From Hyphomonadaceae bacterium (GTDB lineage: Bacteria > Pseudomonadota > Alphaproteobacteria > Caulobacterales > Hyphomonadaceae): DNA of 32,436 nucleotides. The translations under genes were made by a program, and so were the position numbers. Each line of letters begins with the position of its first letter. Positions within the stretch are counted from its first letter, which is position 1. Location: contig JAIXRO010000197.1 of the NCBI GenBank assembly GCA_027485145.1, positions 1-32,436 of the forward strand, in the 5' to 3' direction. Positions 1-7,173 of the stretch are shown piece after piece. The notes below the pieces were generated by a model. It had not been told where the DNA came from and made no database searches. It was given only the letters and a program-made list of their open reading frames with translations.

Positions 1-314
1 GCCTCGACGGGCTCGCCGCCCTGTTTCAGGAGGTGCGCGTAGGCCGCGCGGGCGTTCTTCACGCGGAAACCCATGCCGCAGGCCGAGGCGCCATGCTCGC
101 GCGAGAAATACCAGGCGGCGGAATGCGGCTCATAGTTGGTGATCAGGTTGATACCGCCCTGCCGCCAGAGTTCGACATCCTTGGAGCGGTGGCGGGCGAT
201 CCGGGTGAAGCCCATGGTTTCGAAGACGGGTTCCAGCACGCCCTTTTCGGGAGCCGAGAACTCGATGAATTCGAAACCGTCGAGACCTGCGGGATTGTCG
301 AAAAGATCGGCCAT
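1..314 (-). CDS. hpd: 4-hydroxyphenylpyruvate dioxygenase, 5' part (runs off the window)
   Basis: The first 104 codons are inside the window and the rest lies beyond base 1. The reverse-strand protein begins [20 protein letters not shown] and continues with a VOC-type beta-alpha module containing a [14 protein letters not shown] strand and an [12 protein letters not shown] segment, as in the N-terminal half of 4-hydroxyphenylpyruvate dioxygenases. The family converts 4-hydroxyphenylpyruvate to homogentisate with Fe(II) and O2 in tyrosine breakdown; the iron ligands are in the C-terminal half and cannot be checked here. The ATG at 314 has an AGGAG ribosome site about 8 nt upstream. The gene is divergent from a MarR regulator, with a near-perfect palindrome between them, so substrate-responsive MarR control is likely (inference). 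A related VOC dioxygenase is the only realistic alternative. Confidence 0.85.
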   Translation of the reverse strand, partial: MADLFDNPAGLDGFEFIEFSAPEKGVLEPVFETMGFTRIARHRSKDVELWRQGGINLITNYEPHSAAWYFSREHGASACGMGFRVKNARAAYAHLLKQGGEPVE

Positions 315-348
315 GGGGCGCACTCCTGTCTTGCAAGGCGGGTTTGGA

Positions 349-366
349 TAGTTTCATATGTAACTA
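349..366. promoter_or_regulatory. Probable MarR operator between hpd and marR
   Basis: TAGTTTCATATGTAACTA is an 18-bp palindrome with a single mismatched pair around a CATATG core. Its size and symmetry are typical of MarR-dimer operators. It lies midway between the divergent hpd (start 314) and marR (start 396) genes and overlaps the candidate -10 element of hpd, so bound repressor would block that promoter. The link to the adjacent MarR protein is inferred from position. Confidence 0.65.
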
Positions 367-385
367 ATATTGCCTCTCCCTGCAA
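357..385 (-). promoter_or_regulatory. Candidate hpd promoter
   Basis: On the reverse strand TTGCAG (complement of 380-385) is followed after exactly 17 nt by TACATA (complement of 357-362). The spacing is ideal, the -10 match moderate. The -10 falls inside the palindrome at 349-366, which would allow direct repression. Predicted transcription would start near 350, leaving a leader of about 35 nt. Confidence 0.4.
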
Positions 386-395
386 GCGAGTCCCG

Positions 396-863
396 ATGGC
401 TGAAAAATCCCGATCTGCGCCGCTGCGCCTCTCGACCTTCCTGCCGTTCCGGCTGTCGGTTCTGTCGAACGCAATCTCGCAGCGGATCGCGGAGCTGTAT
501 GACCGGGAGTTCGGGCTTTCGATCTGGCAATGGCGCGTGATGGCGGTGACCGCCGATACGCCGGGCATCAGCGCGACCGAGATTGGCCAGCGGACGCAGA
601 TGGACAAGGTGGCGGTGAGCCGCGCGGTCGCGGGGTTGATCGAGCTCGGATACCTCGAGCGACGTGCGTCCACGGAGGATGCGCGGCGCTCGAGCCTCGT
701 GCTGACGGCGGCGGGGCGCGGGATCTACGAGATGATCGTGCCGCTGGCGCTGTCCGAGGAGGCGCAGCTGGTCAGCGCGCTGAGCGAGCGCGAACAGGCG
801 GAGCTGGCGCGGCTGATGGGCAAGCTTGCGAAGGCGGCGTCGCCGGAGCGGGATTTGTGGTGA
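396..863 (+). CDS. MarR-family transcriptional regulator
   Basis: A 155-residue protein with the MarR winged-helix layout: an N-terminal dimerisation helix (LPFRLSVLSNAISQRIAELY), the helix-turn-helix around GISATEIGQRTQMDKVAVSRAVAGL, the wing with the DxRR motif (RRASTEDARRSSLVLTAAG, about residues 90-108) and a C-terminal dimerisation helix. The open frame continues upstream to 33, but that would overlap hpd, so the ATG at 396 is chosen; its Shine-Dalgarno is weak. MarR dimers usually release their operator on binding a small aromatic ligand. Position opposite hpd with a shared palindrome suggests it controls tyrosine or aromatic catabolism (inference). It converges on the hydrolase gene, with 11 nt between stop codons. 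Confidence 0.85.
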   Translation: MAEKSRSAPLRLSTFLPFRLSVLSNAISQRIAELYDREFGLSIWQWRVMAVTADTPGISATEIGQRTQMDKVAVSRAVAGLIELGYLERRASTEDARRSSLVLTAAGRGIYEMIVPLALSEEAQLVSALSEREQAELARLMGKLAKAASPERDLW

Positions 864-874
864 GGCGCTGAGGC

Positions 875-1852
875 CTACCCCGTGCGCCGGCGGCGCGTGC
901 CGAGGCCGCGGGAGACGGGGCCGTCTTCTTCCAGCGTGTAGCGCTCGACGAGGCGGGCGATGAAAGCGGAAAGCTGGTCGCGGATTTCGTAGGGCGCTTC
1001 CATCGGCAGGAAGTGCGAGGTGCCGCGGATGCCGCGCATCATCAGCGACGGGTTCTTCTGGATGATCTCGGCACGGACTTTATCGGAGATGACCGAGTCC
1101 CGGTTGGGGCGCAGGACAACGATCGGGATCTTTTTCTTGCGCACCTTCTGAAGCGCGCTCCAGGGCGCGTTGCGCTGGGCGCCGAAGGTGGCCGCTTCCC
1201 ATTGCGGGGTGCAGGTGAGTTTCCAGCTCTGCGTCTGCGCATCGGCGGCGCCCTGATCGGTGCGTTCGATCCCGTCGAGCAGGTAGTCGGCAAGGAAGGG
1301 TTCGCGCCAGGACTTGAAGGCGGGCTTGCCGGAATAGCCATCGAAGGCTTCGCGGAAGGACTTGAACTCGCCCCGGCGCTTGCGGGCGCGCGCGGCCATG
1401 CCATTGCGCGACATCAGCCAGGCGGCGGGCGGGAAGACATGGTTCCAGAAATAGGTCTTGCGCGACAGGATCACCGGGTCGGCGAGGACGAGACCCTTGA
1501 CGAGATCCGGGCGCTTGCCCGCGACCAGCAGCGCGACGCAGCCGCCCATCGAGTGCCCGCTGAGCACGACGCCCTGCGGGGCGCGGGCTTCGAGGAATTC
1601 GATCACGTCGTCGCGATACCTGTTCCAGGAGGTGAGGCCGCCCTTGGCCGGCAGTGATGACAGACCGTGGCCGCGCATGTCGAGCGCCGCGACGCGGGCG
1701 CGCAGGCCAAGCGGGGCGAGCATCGACTGGTAGGTCATGGCGTTGAAGCCGGTCGCGTGCAGCCAGATGGCTGAATAGGGCTTGATCGGATCGCCGAATT
1801 CGATGCCGGCGATCTGGCCGCCGGACGTCATGTCTTCGCGGAAACGGCGCAT
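875..1852 (-). CDS. Alpha/beta-hydrolase fold protein
   Basis: A 325-residue alpha/beta hydrolase. The nucleophile elbow GHSMGG has its serine at residue 101. The oxyanion-hole strand region LHATGFNA (about 31-38), the DMRGHG motif (about 58-63), an acidic residue in the PNRDSVIS loop and the GTSHFLPMEAP histidine complete an apparent Ser-Asp-His triad. No signal peptide is seen, so it is probably cytoplasmic. The substrate cannot be deduced; esterase, lipase or C-C hydrolase activity are all possible. The start overlaps the stop of the upstream DUF4197 gene (TGATG), indicating translational coupling; an internal ATG at 1831 is a possible alternative. The C-terminus is Arg-rich (GLGTRRRRTG). 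Confidence 0.85.
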   Translation of the reverse strand: MRRFREDMTSGGQIAGIEFGDPIKPYSAIWLHATGFNAMTYQSMLAPLGLRARVAALDMRGHGLSSLPAKGGLTSWNRYRDDVIEFLEARAPQGVVLSGHSMGGCVALLVAGKRPDLVKGLVLADPVILSRKTYFWNHVFPPAAWLMSRNGMAARARKRRGEFKSFREAFDGYSGKPAFKSWREPFLADYLLDGIERTDQGAADAQTQSWKLTCTPQWEAATFGAQRNAPWSALQKVRKKKIPIVVLRPNRDSVISDKVRAEIIQKNPSLMMRGIRGTSHFLPMEAPYEIRDQLSAFIARLVERYTLEEDGPVSRGLGTRRRRTG

Positions 1853-2586
1853 CAGCCCGCTGCCCCAAAAACCCTGCGGAGCAAATCGGTGGTGCGCGCC
1901 AAGGGATTCTCCCGGATCTTCTTTTCCTCTTCGGCGACATAGAGGAAGATGCCGTCGAGGCCAAGCCGGACGGCGTGCGACGTGAGGTCTGCCTGCAGGC
2001 CGGAAGTGGCGCCGCCGAGACCCGCGCTGCCGGCGAAGTTTTCAAGCGCTGTGAAGGCGCCCGATTCGGCTAGCGCGGTGCGCACATGCGGCGCGAAGGC
2101 GGCTTCGAGCTGGGTTTGTGTCCGGGCACGGAGGAAATCGGTGGCGGCCGTGTCGCCGCCCCGCAGGATGCCAAGTGCGTCCTCGATGGTCATGCTGCGC
2201 ACGGCGCCGAGGATCAGCACGCGGGCCTCCGGCACGGCGGATTCGGCGGCGCGGTTGAGGCGCAGCTCGACATCATCGAGCGGGCCGCTGGCGCCGACGC
2301 GGGCGAGGTTCGTCTGCAATTTCCTGTAGGTGTCCGGCAGCGGGATGCGGATGCGCGCGTCGCCGAAATAGCCATTCTCGCGGCCAAGGCGGCTCGCGAC
2401 ATTTCCGGTGCCGATGACGAGGGCTTCGCGCAGGCCGGCATCGATGTCGGCGGCGGTGAGCGGGCCGGACGCCGTGCCCGTGGGCGCGGTGATGATGCCG
2501 CCGAGGACCGGCGCGTAGACCCCTGCGGACTCGCAGGCCACCGGCAGACAGGCAAGAACCAGCGCGGCAACGAGACCAGGTTTCAT
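1852..2586 (-). CDS. DUF4197 domain-containing exported protein
   Basis: A 244-residue protein with a hydrophobic export signal (LVAALVLACLPVAC) that could be a Sec signal or a non-ideal lipobox (C13 or C18). The mature part shows the DUF4197 signature: LTAADIDAGLREALVIGTGN, the YFGDARIRIPLP stretch, LNRAAESAVPEA, MTIEDALGILRGGDTAATDFLR, an F-x-PHVRTAL segment and a C-terminal LDGIFLYVAEEEKKIRENP helix. Family function is unknown; members are usually envelope proteins. The ATG at 2586 has a GGGAG site 8 nt upstream. It is the first gene of a two-gene unit with the hydrolase and is divergent from the BlaI/M56 operon. Confidence 0.85.
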   Translation of the reverse strand: MKPGLVAALVLACLPVACESAGVYAPVLGGIITAPTGTASGPLTAADIDAGLREALVIGTGNVASRLGRENGYFGDARIRIPLPDTYRKLQTNLARVGASGPLDDVELRLNRAAESAVPEARVLILGAVRSMTIEDALGILRGGDTAATDFLRARTQTQLEAAFAPHVRTALAESGAFTALENFAGSAGLGGATSGLQADLTSHAVRLGLDGIFLYVAEEEKKIRENPLARTTDLLRRVFGAAG

Positions 2587-2727
2587 GCGTCCAACTCCCA
2601 GAGCGCCAACCTGCGCCCGCTCAAGCTACAGGGGCGGACCCTACAGGAGGCGATGGCGGAATTGAAGGGCGCTGAGGCCGCAATGCTGCGGATGTTGCGA
2701 GGTTACCGGGAATTCATCCAGGCCCGC

Positions 2728-2747
2728 TTGACCACGACTGTAGTCAA
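2728..2747. promoter_or_regulatory. BlaI-type operator 1
   Basis: TTGACCACGACTGTAGTCAA is a 20-bp imperfect palindrome made of the half-sites TTGAC-C-AC and GT-A-GTCAA. GTAGTC/GACTAC half-sites are the kind recognised by BlaI/MecI winged-helix dimers. It covers the -35 of the operon promoter and is 24 bp centre-to-centre from operator 2. Confidence 0.65.
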
Positions 2748-2756
2748 AGTTATGAC
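2728..2756 (+). promoter_or_regulatory. Promoter of the BlaI/M56 operon
   Basis: TTGACC (2728-2733) and TATGAC (2751-2756) are separated by exactly 17 nt, a good sigma-70-type promoter. The -35 lies inside the first BlaI-type operator and the -10 abuts the start of the second. The expected transcription start (about 2763) falls within the second operator, an arrangement suited to tight autorepression. Confidence 0.65.
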
Positions 2757-2770
2757 CACGCTTGTAGTCA
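2753..2770. promoter_or_regulatory. BlaI-type operator 2
   Basis: TGACCACGCTTGTAGTCA is the second copy of the same palindrome, identical to operator 1 in TGACCACG and TGTAGTCA. It spans the predicted transcription start and lies 14 nt before the repressor start codon. Confidence 0.65.
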
Positions 2771-2784
2771 GAGACAGGTGATGC

Positions 2785-3150
2785 ATGATGCAAATCTCCG
2801 CTTCCGAACTGGAGGTCATGGACGTGCTCTGGGCCCGGCCTGGACTTGCCGCCAGTGACGTTCACGACGCGCTCGGCGACGGTCGCGACTGGAATGTGCG
2901 AACGGTGAAGACCTTCCTCTCCCGCCTCGTCGAGAAGGGCGCGCTGCGCACGGTCGAGGACGGACGGCGCTACCTCTATTTCCCGCAGATCGACGAGACC
3001 GAATACAAGGCGCAGGCGGCGACGCAGTTCATCGACCGCGTGTTCTCCGGCCGCGCAGCGCCGCTGGTTGCCCACCTCGCCGACAGCCGCGGGCTGACAC
3101 ATGACGATATTGCTGCGCTCGAAAAGCTTCTGGGGGAGTTGAAGAAATGA
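2785..3150 (+). CDS. BlaI/MecI/CopY-family transcriptional repressor
   Basis: A 121-residue winged-helix repressor. The family hallmarks are clear: SASELEVMDVLWARPGLAAS, then DWNVRTVKTFLSRLVEKGAL (recognition helix), then the wing EDGRRYLYFPQIDETEYKA and a C-terminal dimerisation part with FIDRVFSGRAAPLVAHLAD. In this family a paired M56 protease triggers cleavage of the repressor in response to an envelope signal. The start is ATG 2785 or 2788, with AGACAGG a few bases upstream. The stop overlaps the M56 gene start (ATGA), so the two are translationally coupled. Two matching operators lie just upstream. No beta-lactamase is encoded nearby, so a resistance role should not be assumed. Confidence 0.92.
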   Translation: MMQISASELEVMDVLWARPGLAASDVHDALGDGRDWNVRTVKTFLSRLVEKGALRTVEDGRRYLYFPQIDETEYKAQAATQFIDRVFSGRAAPLVAHLADSRGLTHDDIAALEKLLGELKK

Positions 3151-5174
3151 TCCACGCCATACTGAACGGGGATTTCTCCCACGCGCTCGAGACACTGCTG
3201 GCCGTTTCGGTGCTGATCCTGGTGGTGCTGATGATCCGGCGGCCGGTGGCGCGCCAGTTCGGGGCGGGTGTCGTCTACCTGCTCTGGTCAATCCCGGTCG
3301 CACGCTTTTTCCTGCCGCCGCTCTCGACGCCGCTGTCGATGCTGAACCTCGACTTCGCACCGGCCGGACAGGTCGCGGCCGCGGCGATCGCGCCGATTGA
3401 CGCAGAGATCCCCGCCGCGCCCGAAGCGCCCGTCTTCGAGGCCTGGACGCCGGAGATGGTGGTGGCGCCGGTCGTGGAGGAGAGCTCCCTGTCGCTCGCC
3501 GCACAGGTGCTGCCCGCGCTGCTGGTCGCGGGGGTCGCCCTCTGGATCGCCGGCGCCGTGTTCATGACCACCCGCAACCTCATCGCCCACTGGCGCTTCA
3601 TGCAGACCGTGGACCGCGAGGCGATGCCGGTATCGGCGCCGATGGCAGACCTCGTCGCGCGCATTGCGGAGGAGACGGGCCTTCGCCGTCCGCCGCGCAT
3701 TGTCGCCAGCCTGATTTCCCGCGGTCCGTTCGTGACCGGACTATTTCGCCCTGTTATCGTGATGCCGGCCTGGTTCGAGGACGACTACACGCCGGCAGAG
3801 GCGCGCGCTGCGCTCGCCCATGAACTGATGCATGTTCGGCGCGGCGATCTCTGGGCCTTGCAGGTCTCTGAACTCTTCGTGGCGGCGATGTGGTTCAACC
3901 CGCTGGCTTATATTGCCCGGGATGCGTTCCGGACCGACCAGGAAGCTGCGTGTGACGCCGATGTCCTCGCCCGCTGCCAGACCAGTCCGCATGCTTACGG
4001 GTCCACACTCGTCAAGGCGGCCCGGCTGCACCTGCCCGAACCGGCACTCGCCGCTGGCCGTCTGCCCCTGACCCACGCCCTCAAGGAAAGACTGACCCGA
4101 ATGACCTACCCCGCCCCGTCGTCCCGCCGCCGCATGATCGGTTTTGGCGCGGCCCTGCTGTTCGGCGCCTCCACCCTGGCGATCACCGCCTCCGTGGCCG
4201 CAGCCGGCGAACCCAAGGATACTGAAACACACGAGTTGCGCATCGAGACCGATGGCCTGCTGATCACCGATGCCGGCAGCGACCGCCAGATCGTGATGCT
4301 CGGCGACCCGATGGCGAAAGTCATGCCGTTGCCGCCGGAGCCGCCGGAACTCGCCGAACTGCACCGGCAGATCAACATTGACGTCCAGGAGCTGACCGGC
4401 CCCGACGTGATGGGCCCGATCATCGACTGGCACGAGAGCGCCGATTGGGAGGAATTCGCAGCGCTGGCCGAAGAAATGGCGATGCTGCACACCGAGACCG
4501 TGGACGAGACCGTCGAGGATGTGGATGGAAAGCGCGTCGTCAAACGGGTCGTCCGGTTCGGCAACGACATGACGCCGGAAGAGCGTGAAGCGCTGGAAGC
4601 CAAGCTGGAAGCCAAGGCGGCGGCTTTGGAAGCGAAGATGGCGGTGCGCGAAGCCGAACTGGACGCCCACGAGCAGGCCATCGAAGGCAAAATGATGATG
4701 CTGGAGAAGCGCATCGAAGCCAACTCGGCCGAAATCGAGCGCATCATGGAGCAACGCTTCGGACCGGAATTCGAAGCCCGCATCGAAGCGCAGGCTGCGC
4801 TCATCGAGGGTCTGGTCGAGGACTGCGAAAGCGCCGACCTCAAGACCGGCGAGACGCGCATCCTCGAGCGCAAGGATGCCGATGGCGAGACATTCCGCCT
4901 CGCCTGCGTCAAAGGTGACCAAGACCGGCTGAAGGCGGCCGAAACGCTCGCTGCGATCGACTCCCACCCCGGCATCACCGCGGCAGAGAAGGCGGCGTTC
5001 AAGGCCGCTGCCGCCGGAGAGCGCCGGAAGAACGTATTCGTGCTGCGCTCCGACTTCGAGGCGCTGCCGGAACTTCCGGAACTGCCTGAAATACCCGAGG
5101 CGCAAGAGTTGCCCGAGTTGCCCGAAATGCCGGAAATCCCGGCAGCGCCCGAACCTCCGCCGCCGGGCGAATGA
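3147..5174 (+). CDS. M56-family (BlaR1/MecR1-like) membrane metalloprotease sensor with unusual C-terminal region
   Basis: A 675-residue partner of the BlaI repressor. Membrane segments lie near residues 16-30, 38-56 and 118-140 and again at 331-352. Between the last two is the M56 zinc protease with HELMH (225-229), a downstream glutamate ligand in DQEAACD (E266) and the NPLAY motif. Family topology puts residues after about 355 in the periplasm. That part is not the penicillin-binding domain of BlaR1: it has an acidic segment, a Glu/Ala/Lys-rich coiled coil (about 475-550), a small region with two cysteines (C560, C587) and a tail from about 640 with proline roughly every third residue (PELPELPEIPEAQELPELPE). 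The ligand is unknown. A strong terminator follows. Confidence 0.9.
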   Translation: MIHAILNGDFSHALETLLAVSVLILVVLMIRRPVARQFGAGVVYLLWSIPVARFFLPPLSTPLSMLNLDFAPAGQVAAAAIAPIDAEIPAAPEAPVFEAWTPEMVVAPVVEESSLSLAAQVLPALLVAGVALWIAGAVFMTTRNLIAHWRFMQTVDREAMPVSAPMADLVARIAEETGLRRPPRIVASLISRGPFVTGLFRPVIVMPAWFEDDYTPAEARAALAHELMHVRRGDLWALQVSELFVAAMWFNPLAYIARDAFRTDQEAACDADVLARCQTSPHAYGSTLVKAARLHLPEPALAAGRLPLTHALKERLTRMTYPAPSSRRRMIGFGAALLFGASTLAITASVAAAGEPKDTETHELRIETDGLLITDAGSDRQIVMLGDPMAKVMPLPPEPPELAELHRQINIDVQELTGPDVMGPIIDWHESADWEEFAALAEEMAMLHTETVDETVEDVDGKRVVKRVVRFGNDMTPEEREALEAKLEAKAAALEAKMAVREAELDAHEQAIEGKMMMLEKRIEANSAEIERIMEQRFGPEFEARIEAQAALIEGLVEDCESADLKTGETRILERKDADGETFRLACVKGDQDRLKAAETLAAIDSHPGITAAEKAAFKAAAAGERRKNVFVLRSDFEALPELPELPEIPEAQELPELPEMPEIPAAPEPPPPGE

Positions 5175-5201
5175 GAAACGCCCTTTGTCACCATGATCTG
5201 A

Positions 5202-5228
5202 CCCCGGCCCCACGGCCGGGGTTTTTTT
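5202..5228 (+). terminator. Rho-independent terminator of the BlaI/M56 operon
   Basis: CCCCGGCC (5202-5209) pairs perfectly with GGCCGGGG (5214-5221) around a CCAC loop and is followed by seven T. It begins 27 nt after the M56 stop codon and isolates the operon from the downstream lipoprotein gene. Confidence 0.92.
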
Positions 5229-5318
5229 CCGGCCTTCGCCTGGCCTGTGCGGCAGCGCTTTGCGCGGGTGACCGGAGCCGTTAGGGTGCGCGGGCAAACC
5301 TTTCCCGGAGACCGATTC

Positions 5319-5744
5319 ATGTTTTTTCGTGCCCTCTGCGCTGCGCTGATCGCGGCCACATCGCTTGGCGCCTGCGCGACTGCGCCCGAGCCGTGCACGG
5401 CGGAATGGATCGACTACCGCACCGAGAAGGTGCTGAACCGGTTCGCGTTCGAGAACCGGGGCCTCGTGTCGGACCTGCGCGGCCTTGTGAAAGAGGATGG
5501 CGAGATCGGTACCGTGGAGGCGATCCTGCTGGCGGCGAAGGCGGATGACCTGCGCCGGTTTGCGGAGAGTTTCGAGAAGATCATCATCCCCGAACTGGAA
5601 TCGGCCGTCGGCCAGTGCGGCGACAAGCCGGAGTTCATTCCGGCCTTCACAGAATTCCTGCGCGAGCAGGGTGTCTCGGACGACGCGCTGGAATGGGTGG
5701 GCCCGGTGATGGCGCTCAGCCAGGTGATGCGCGAAAATCCTTGA
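5319..5744 (+). CDS. Small lipoprotein of unknown function
   Basis: A 141-residue protein with a short signal peptide and a lipobox, SLGAC, that would make C19 the lipidated residue. The mature part is helical and acidic-basic (WIDYRTEKVLNRFAFENRGL, then KADDLRRFAESFEKIIIPELE), with two further cysteines (in APEPCTAEW and VGQCGDKPEF) that could form a disulfide. I do not recognise a family. The ATG at 5319 is preferred over an upstream in-frame start because GGAG lies 8 nt upstream and the signal peptide begins there. The gene ends 13 nt before kdsB on the same strand, so they may be co-transcribed. Confidence 0.8.
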   Translation: MFFRALCAALIAATSLGACATAPEPCTAEWIDYRTEKVLNRFAFENRGLVSDLRGLVKEDGEIGTVEAILLAAKADDLRRFAESFEKIIIPELESAVGQCGDKPEFIPAFTEFLREQGVSDDALEWVGPVMALSQVMRENP

Positions 5745-5757
5745 GCGCCCTTCGCTG

Positions 5758-6567
5758 ATGAAAACCCTTATTGTTGTTCCCGCCCGCTATGGCTCGACGC
5801 GCCTGCCGGGCAAGCCGCTGGTGCAGATTGCCGGCCGGCCGATGGTGGACCGGGTGGCAAGCCTTGCGCGGCGGGCCGCCTGGGAACTGCAGGATGCCGC
5901 CTTCGCGGTGGCCACTGATGACACGCGCATCCTGGAACACTGCCGGGATGCCGGCATTCCCGTCGTGATGACGGACCCCGCCTTGCCGTCCGGATCGGAC
6001 CGCGCGCTGGCCGCCGTCGAGGGGCTGGGCGCGTCACCGGAATTTGTGGTCAACCTGCAGGGCGATGCACCCTTCACGCCGGCCGCGCATGTAGTGGCGA
6101 TCGTCAAGGCGCTCGCGACCTCCGGCACGGATGCGGCGACGCCCTATATCCGCCTGAGCTGGGACGCGCTCGACCGGCTGCGCGCGCACAAGACGGAGAC
6201 GCCGTTCTCGGGCACCACGCTGGTGACCGATCCGGCGGGACGCGCGATCTGGTTTTCGAAGATCATCCTGCCGGCGATGCGCAAGGAAGCGGAACTGCGC
6301 CGCCTCGGGCCGCTATCGCCCGTGTTCCAGCATATCGGGCTTTACGGCTTCCGGCTGGAGGCGCTGAAGCGCTACTGCGCGCTGCCGGAGAGCCGGTACG
6401 AGCGCCTTGAAGGACTTGAACAGCTGCGGCTGATCGAGAACGGCATGACGGTGCAGGCGGTGGAAGTGCAACCCGGGCGCATTGCGATTCCGGGCATCGA
6501 CACCGCCGAGGACATTGCCCTCGCCGAGCGGCTGGTCGCCGAGCACGGCGATCCGGACCGGATCTGA
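5758..6567 (+). CDS. kdsB: 3-deoxy-manno-octulosonate cytidylyltransferase
   Basis: A 269-residue CMP-Kdo synthetase that activates Kdo with CTP for LPS inner-core synthesis in the cytoplasm. The N-terminal nucleotide-binding signature is intact: VVPARYGSTRLPGKPLVQIAGRPMV. Other family segments are AVATDDTRILEHC, VVMTDPALPSGSDRALAAVE, VNLQGDAPF and the later HIGLYGFRLEALKRYCALPES and LEGLEQLRLIENG. Length is slightly above the usual of about 250. The ATG at 5758 starts directly at the MKTLIVVPAR core; the ribosome site is weak. The next gene, a histidine-phosphatase-fold protein, starts 3 nt after the stop, suggesting a coupled pair. Confidence 0.95.
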   Translation: MKTLIVVPARYGSTRLPGKPLVQIAGRPMVDRVASLARRAAWELQDAAFAVATDDTRILEHCRDAGIPVVMTDPALPSGSDRALAAVEGLGASPEFVVNLQGDAPFTPAAHVVAIVKALATSGTDAATPYIRLSWDALDRLRAHKTETPFSGTTLVTDPAGRAIWFSKIILPAMRKEAELRRLGPLSPVFQHIGLYGFRLEALKRYCALPESRYERLEGLEQLRLIENGMTVQAVEVQPGRIAIPGIDTAEDIALAERLVAEHGDPDRI

Positions 6568-6570
6568 CAC

Positions 6571-7173
6571 ATGGCCCGCCTGTTCGTCGTGCGGCACGGC
6601 AATACGTTTGATGCGGGCGAGACTGTCACGCGCGTCGGCGGGCGCACCGACCTGCCCTTGTCGGTATCCGGACGCCAGCAGGCCGAGGCGCTGGCGGGGC
6701 ATTTTTCGGAGACGCGGTTCACCGCTGCGCTCGCCTCGCCGCTGGTGCGGACGCGCGCGACGGCGCGGGCGATCCTCAGCCGGCGGACGGATGCGCCGGC
6801 GCTGCTGATCCGCAGCTTCCTGCGCGAGATCGATTACGGGCCCGACGAGAACCAGCCGGAAGCGGCCGTGGCGGCGCGCATCGGCGTGGCGGCGCTGACG
6901 GCCTGGGACGAGACGGGCACGCCGCCGGACGGCTGGCAGGTGGATCCTGCCTCGATCCGTGAAGGATGGGCCCGGTTACTGAACGAGATTGGCGCCTTGG
7001 CGCAGGACGCAAATGTGCTGGTTGTCACCAGCAACGGCGTTGCGCGCTTCCTGCCGGATGTGGTCGATACGTTGCCGGACAGCATGGACCGGAAGCTGAA
7101 GACCGGGGCCTGGGGCGAGGTGGAAGCCGAGGCCGGGAAGTCCCGCCTCACCGGCTGGAACCTGCGCCCCTGA
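6571..7173 (+). CDS. Histidine phosphatase superfamily protein (phosphoglycerate-mutase-like)
   Basis: A 200-residue protein with the branch signature VVRHGNT (phospho-acceptor His9), GGRTDLPLSVSGRQQAEALA, the ASPLVRTRATARAI segment (Arg60) and an acidic residue in LREIDYGPDE (E86). The position where canonical members carry the second catalytic histidine (usually in a V-x-x-H-G motif) reads VVTSNGVARF, with Asn155 instead. The activity may therefore be altered, although Asn in this motif could be characteristic of a subfamily. It follows kdsB by 3 nt, so a sugar-phosphate substrate is possible (inference). Its TGA abuts the reverse-strand stop of the kinase gene, giving TGATCA. Confidence 0.85.
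   Translation: MARLFVVRHGNTFDAGETVTRVGGRTDLPLSVSGRQQAEALAGHFSETRFTAALASPLVRTRATARAILSRRTDAPALLIRSFLREIDYGPDENQPEAAVAARIGVAALTAWDETGTPPDGWQVDPASIREGWARLLNEIGALAQDANVLVVTSNGVARFLPDVVDTLPDSMDRKLKTGAWGEVEAEAGKSRLTGWNLRP

Noticed and set aside
33-395. N-terminal extension of the MarR protein
   Set aside because: It would overlap hpd completely and lacks family sequence; the MarR fold is complete from 396.
2785-5174. Beta-lactam resistance locus
   Set aside because: The BlaI/M56 pair is real, but there is no beta-lactamase or penicillin-binding sensor domain, so a resistance label is not supported.
3741-5297. Reverse open frames of 430-518 codons opposite the M56 gene
   Set aside because: They are shadows of the M56 coding strand, with unnatural composition and no ribosome site.
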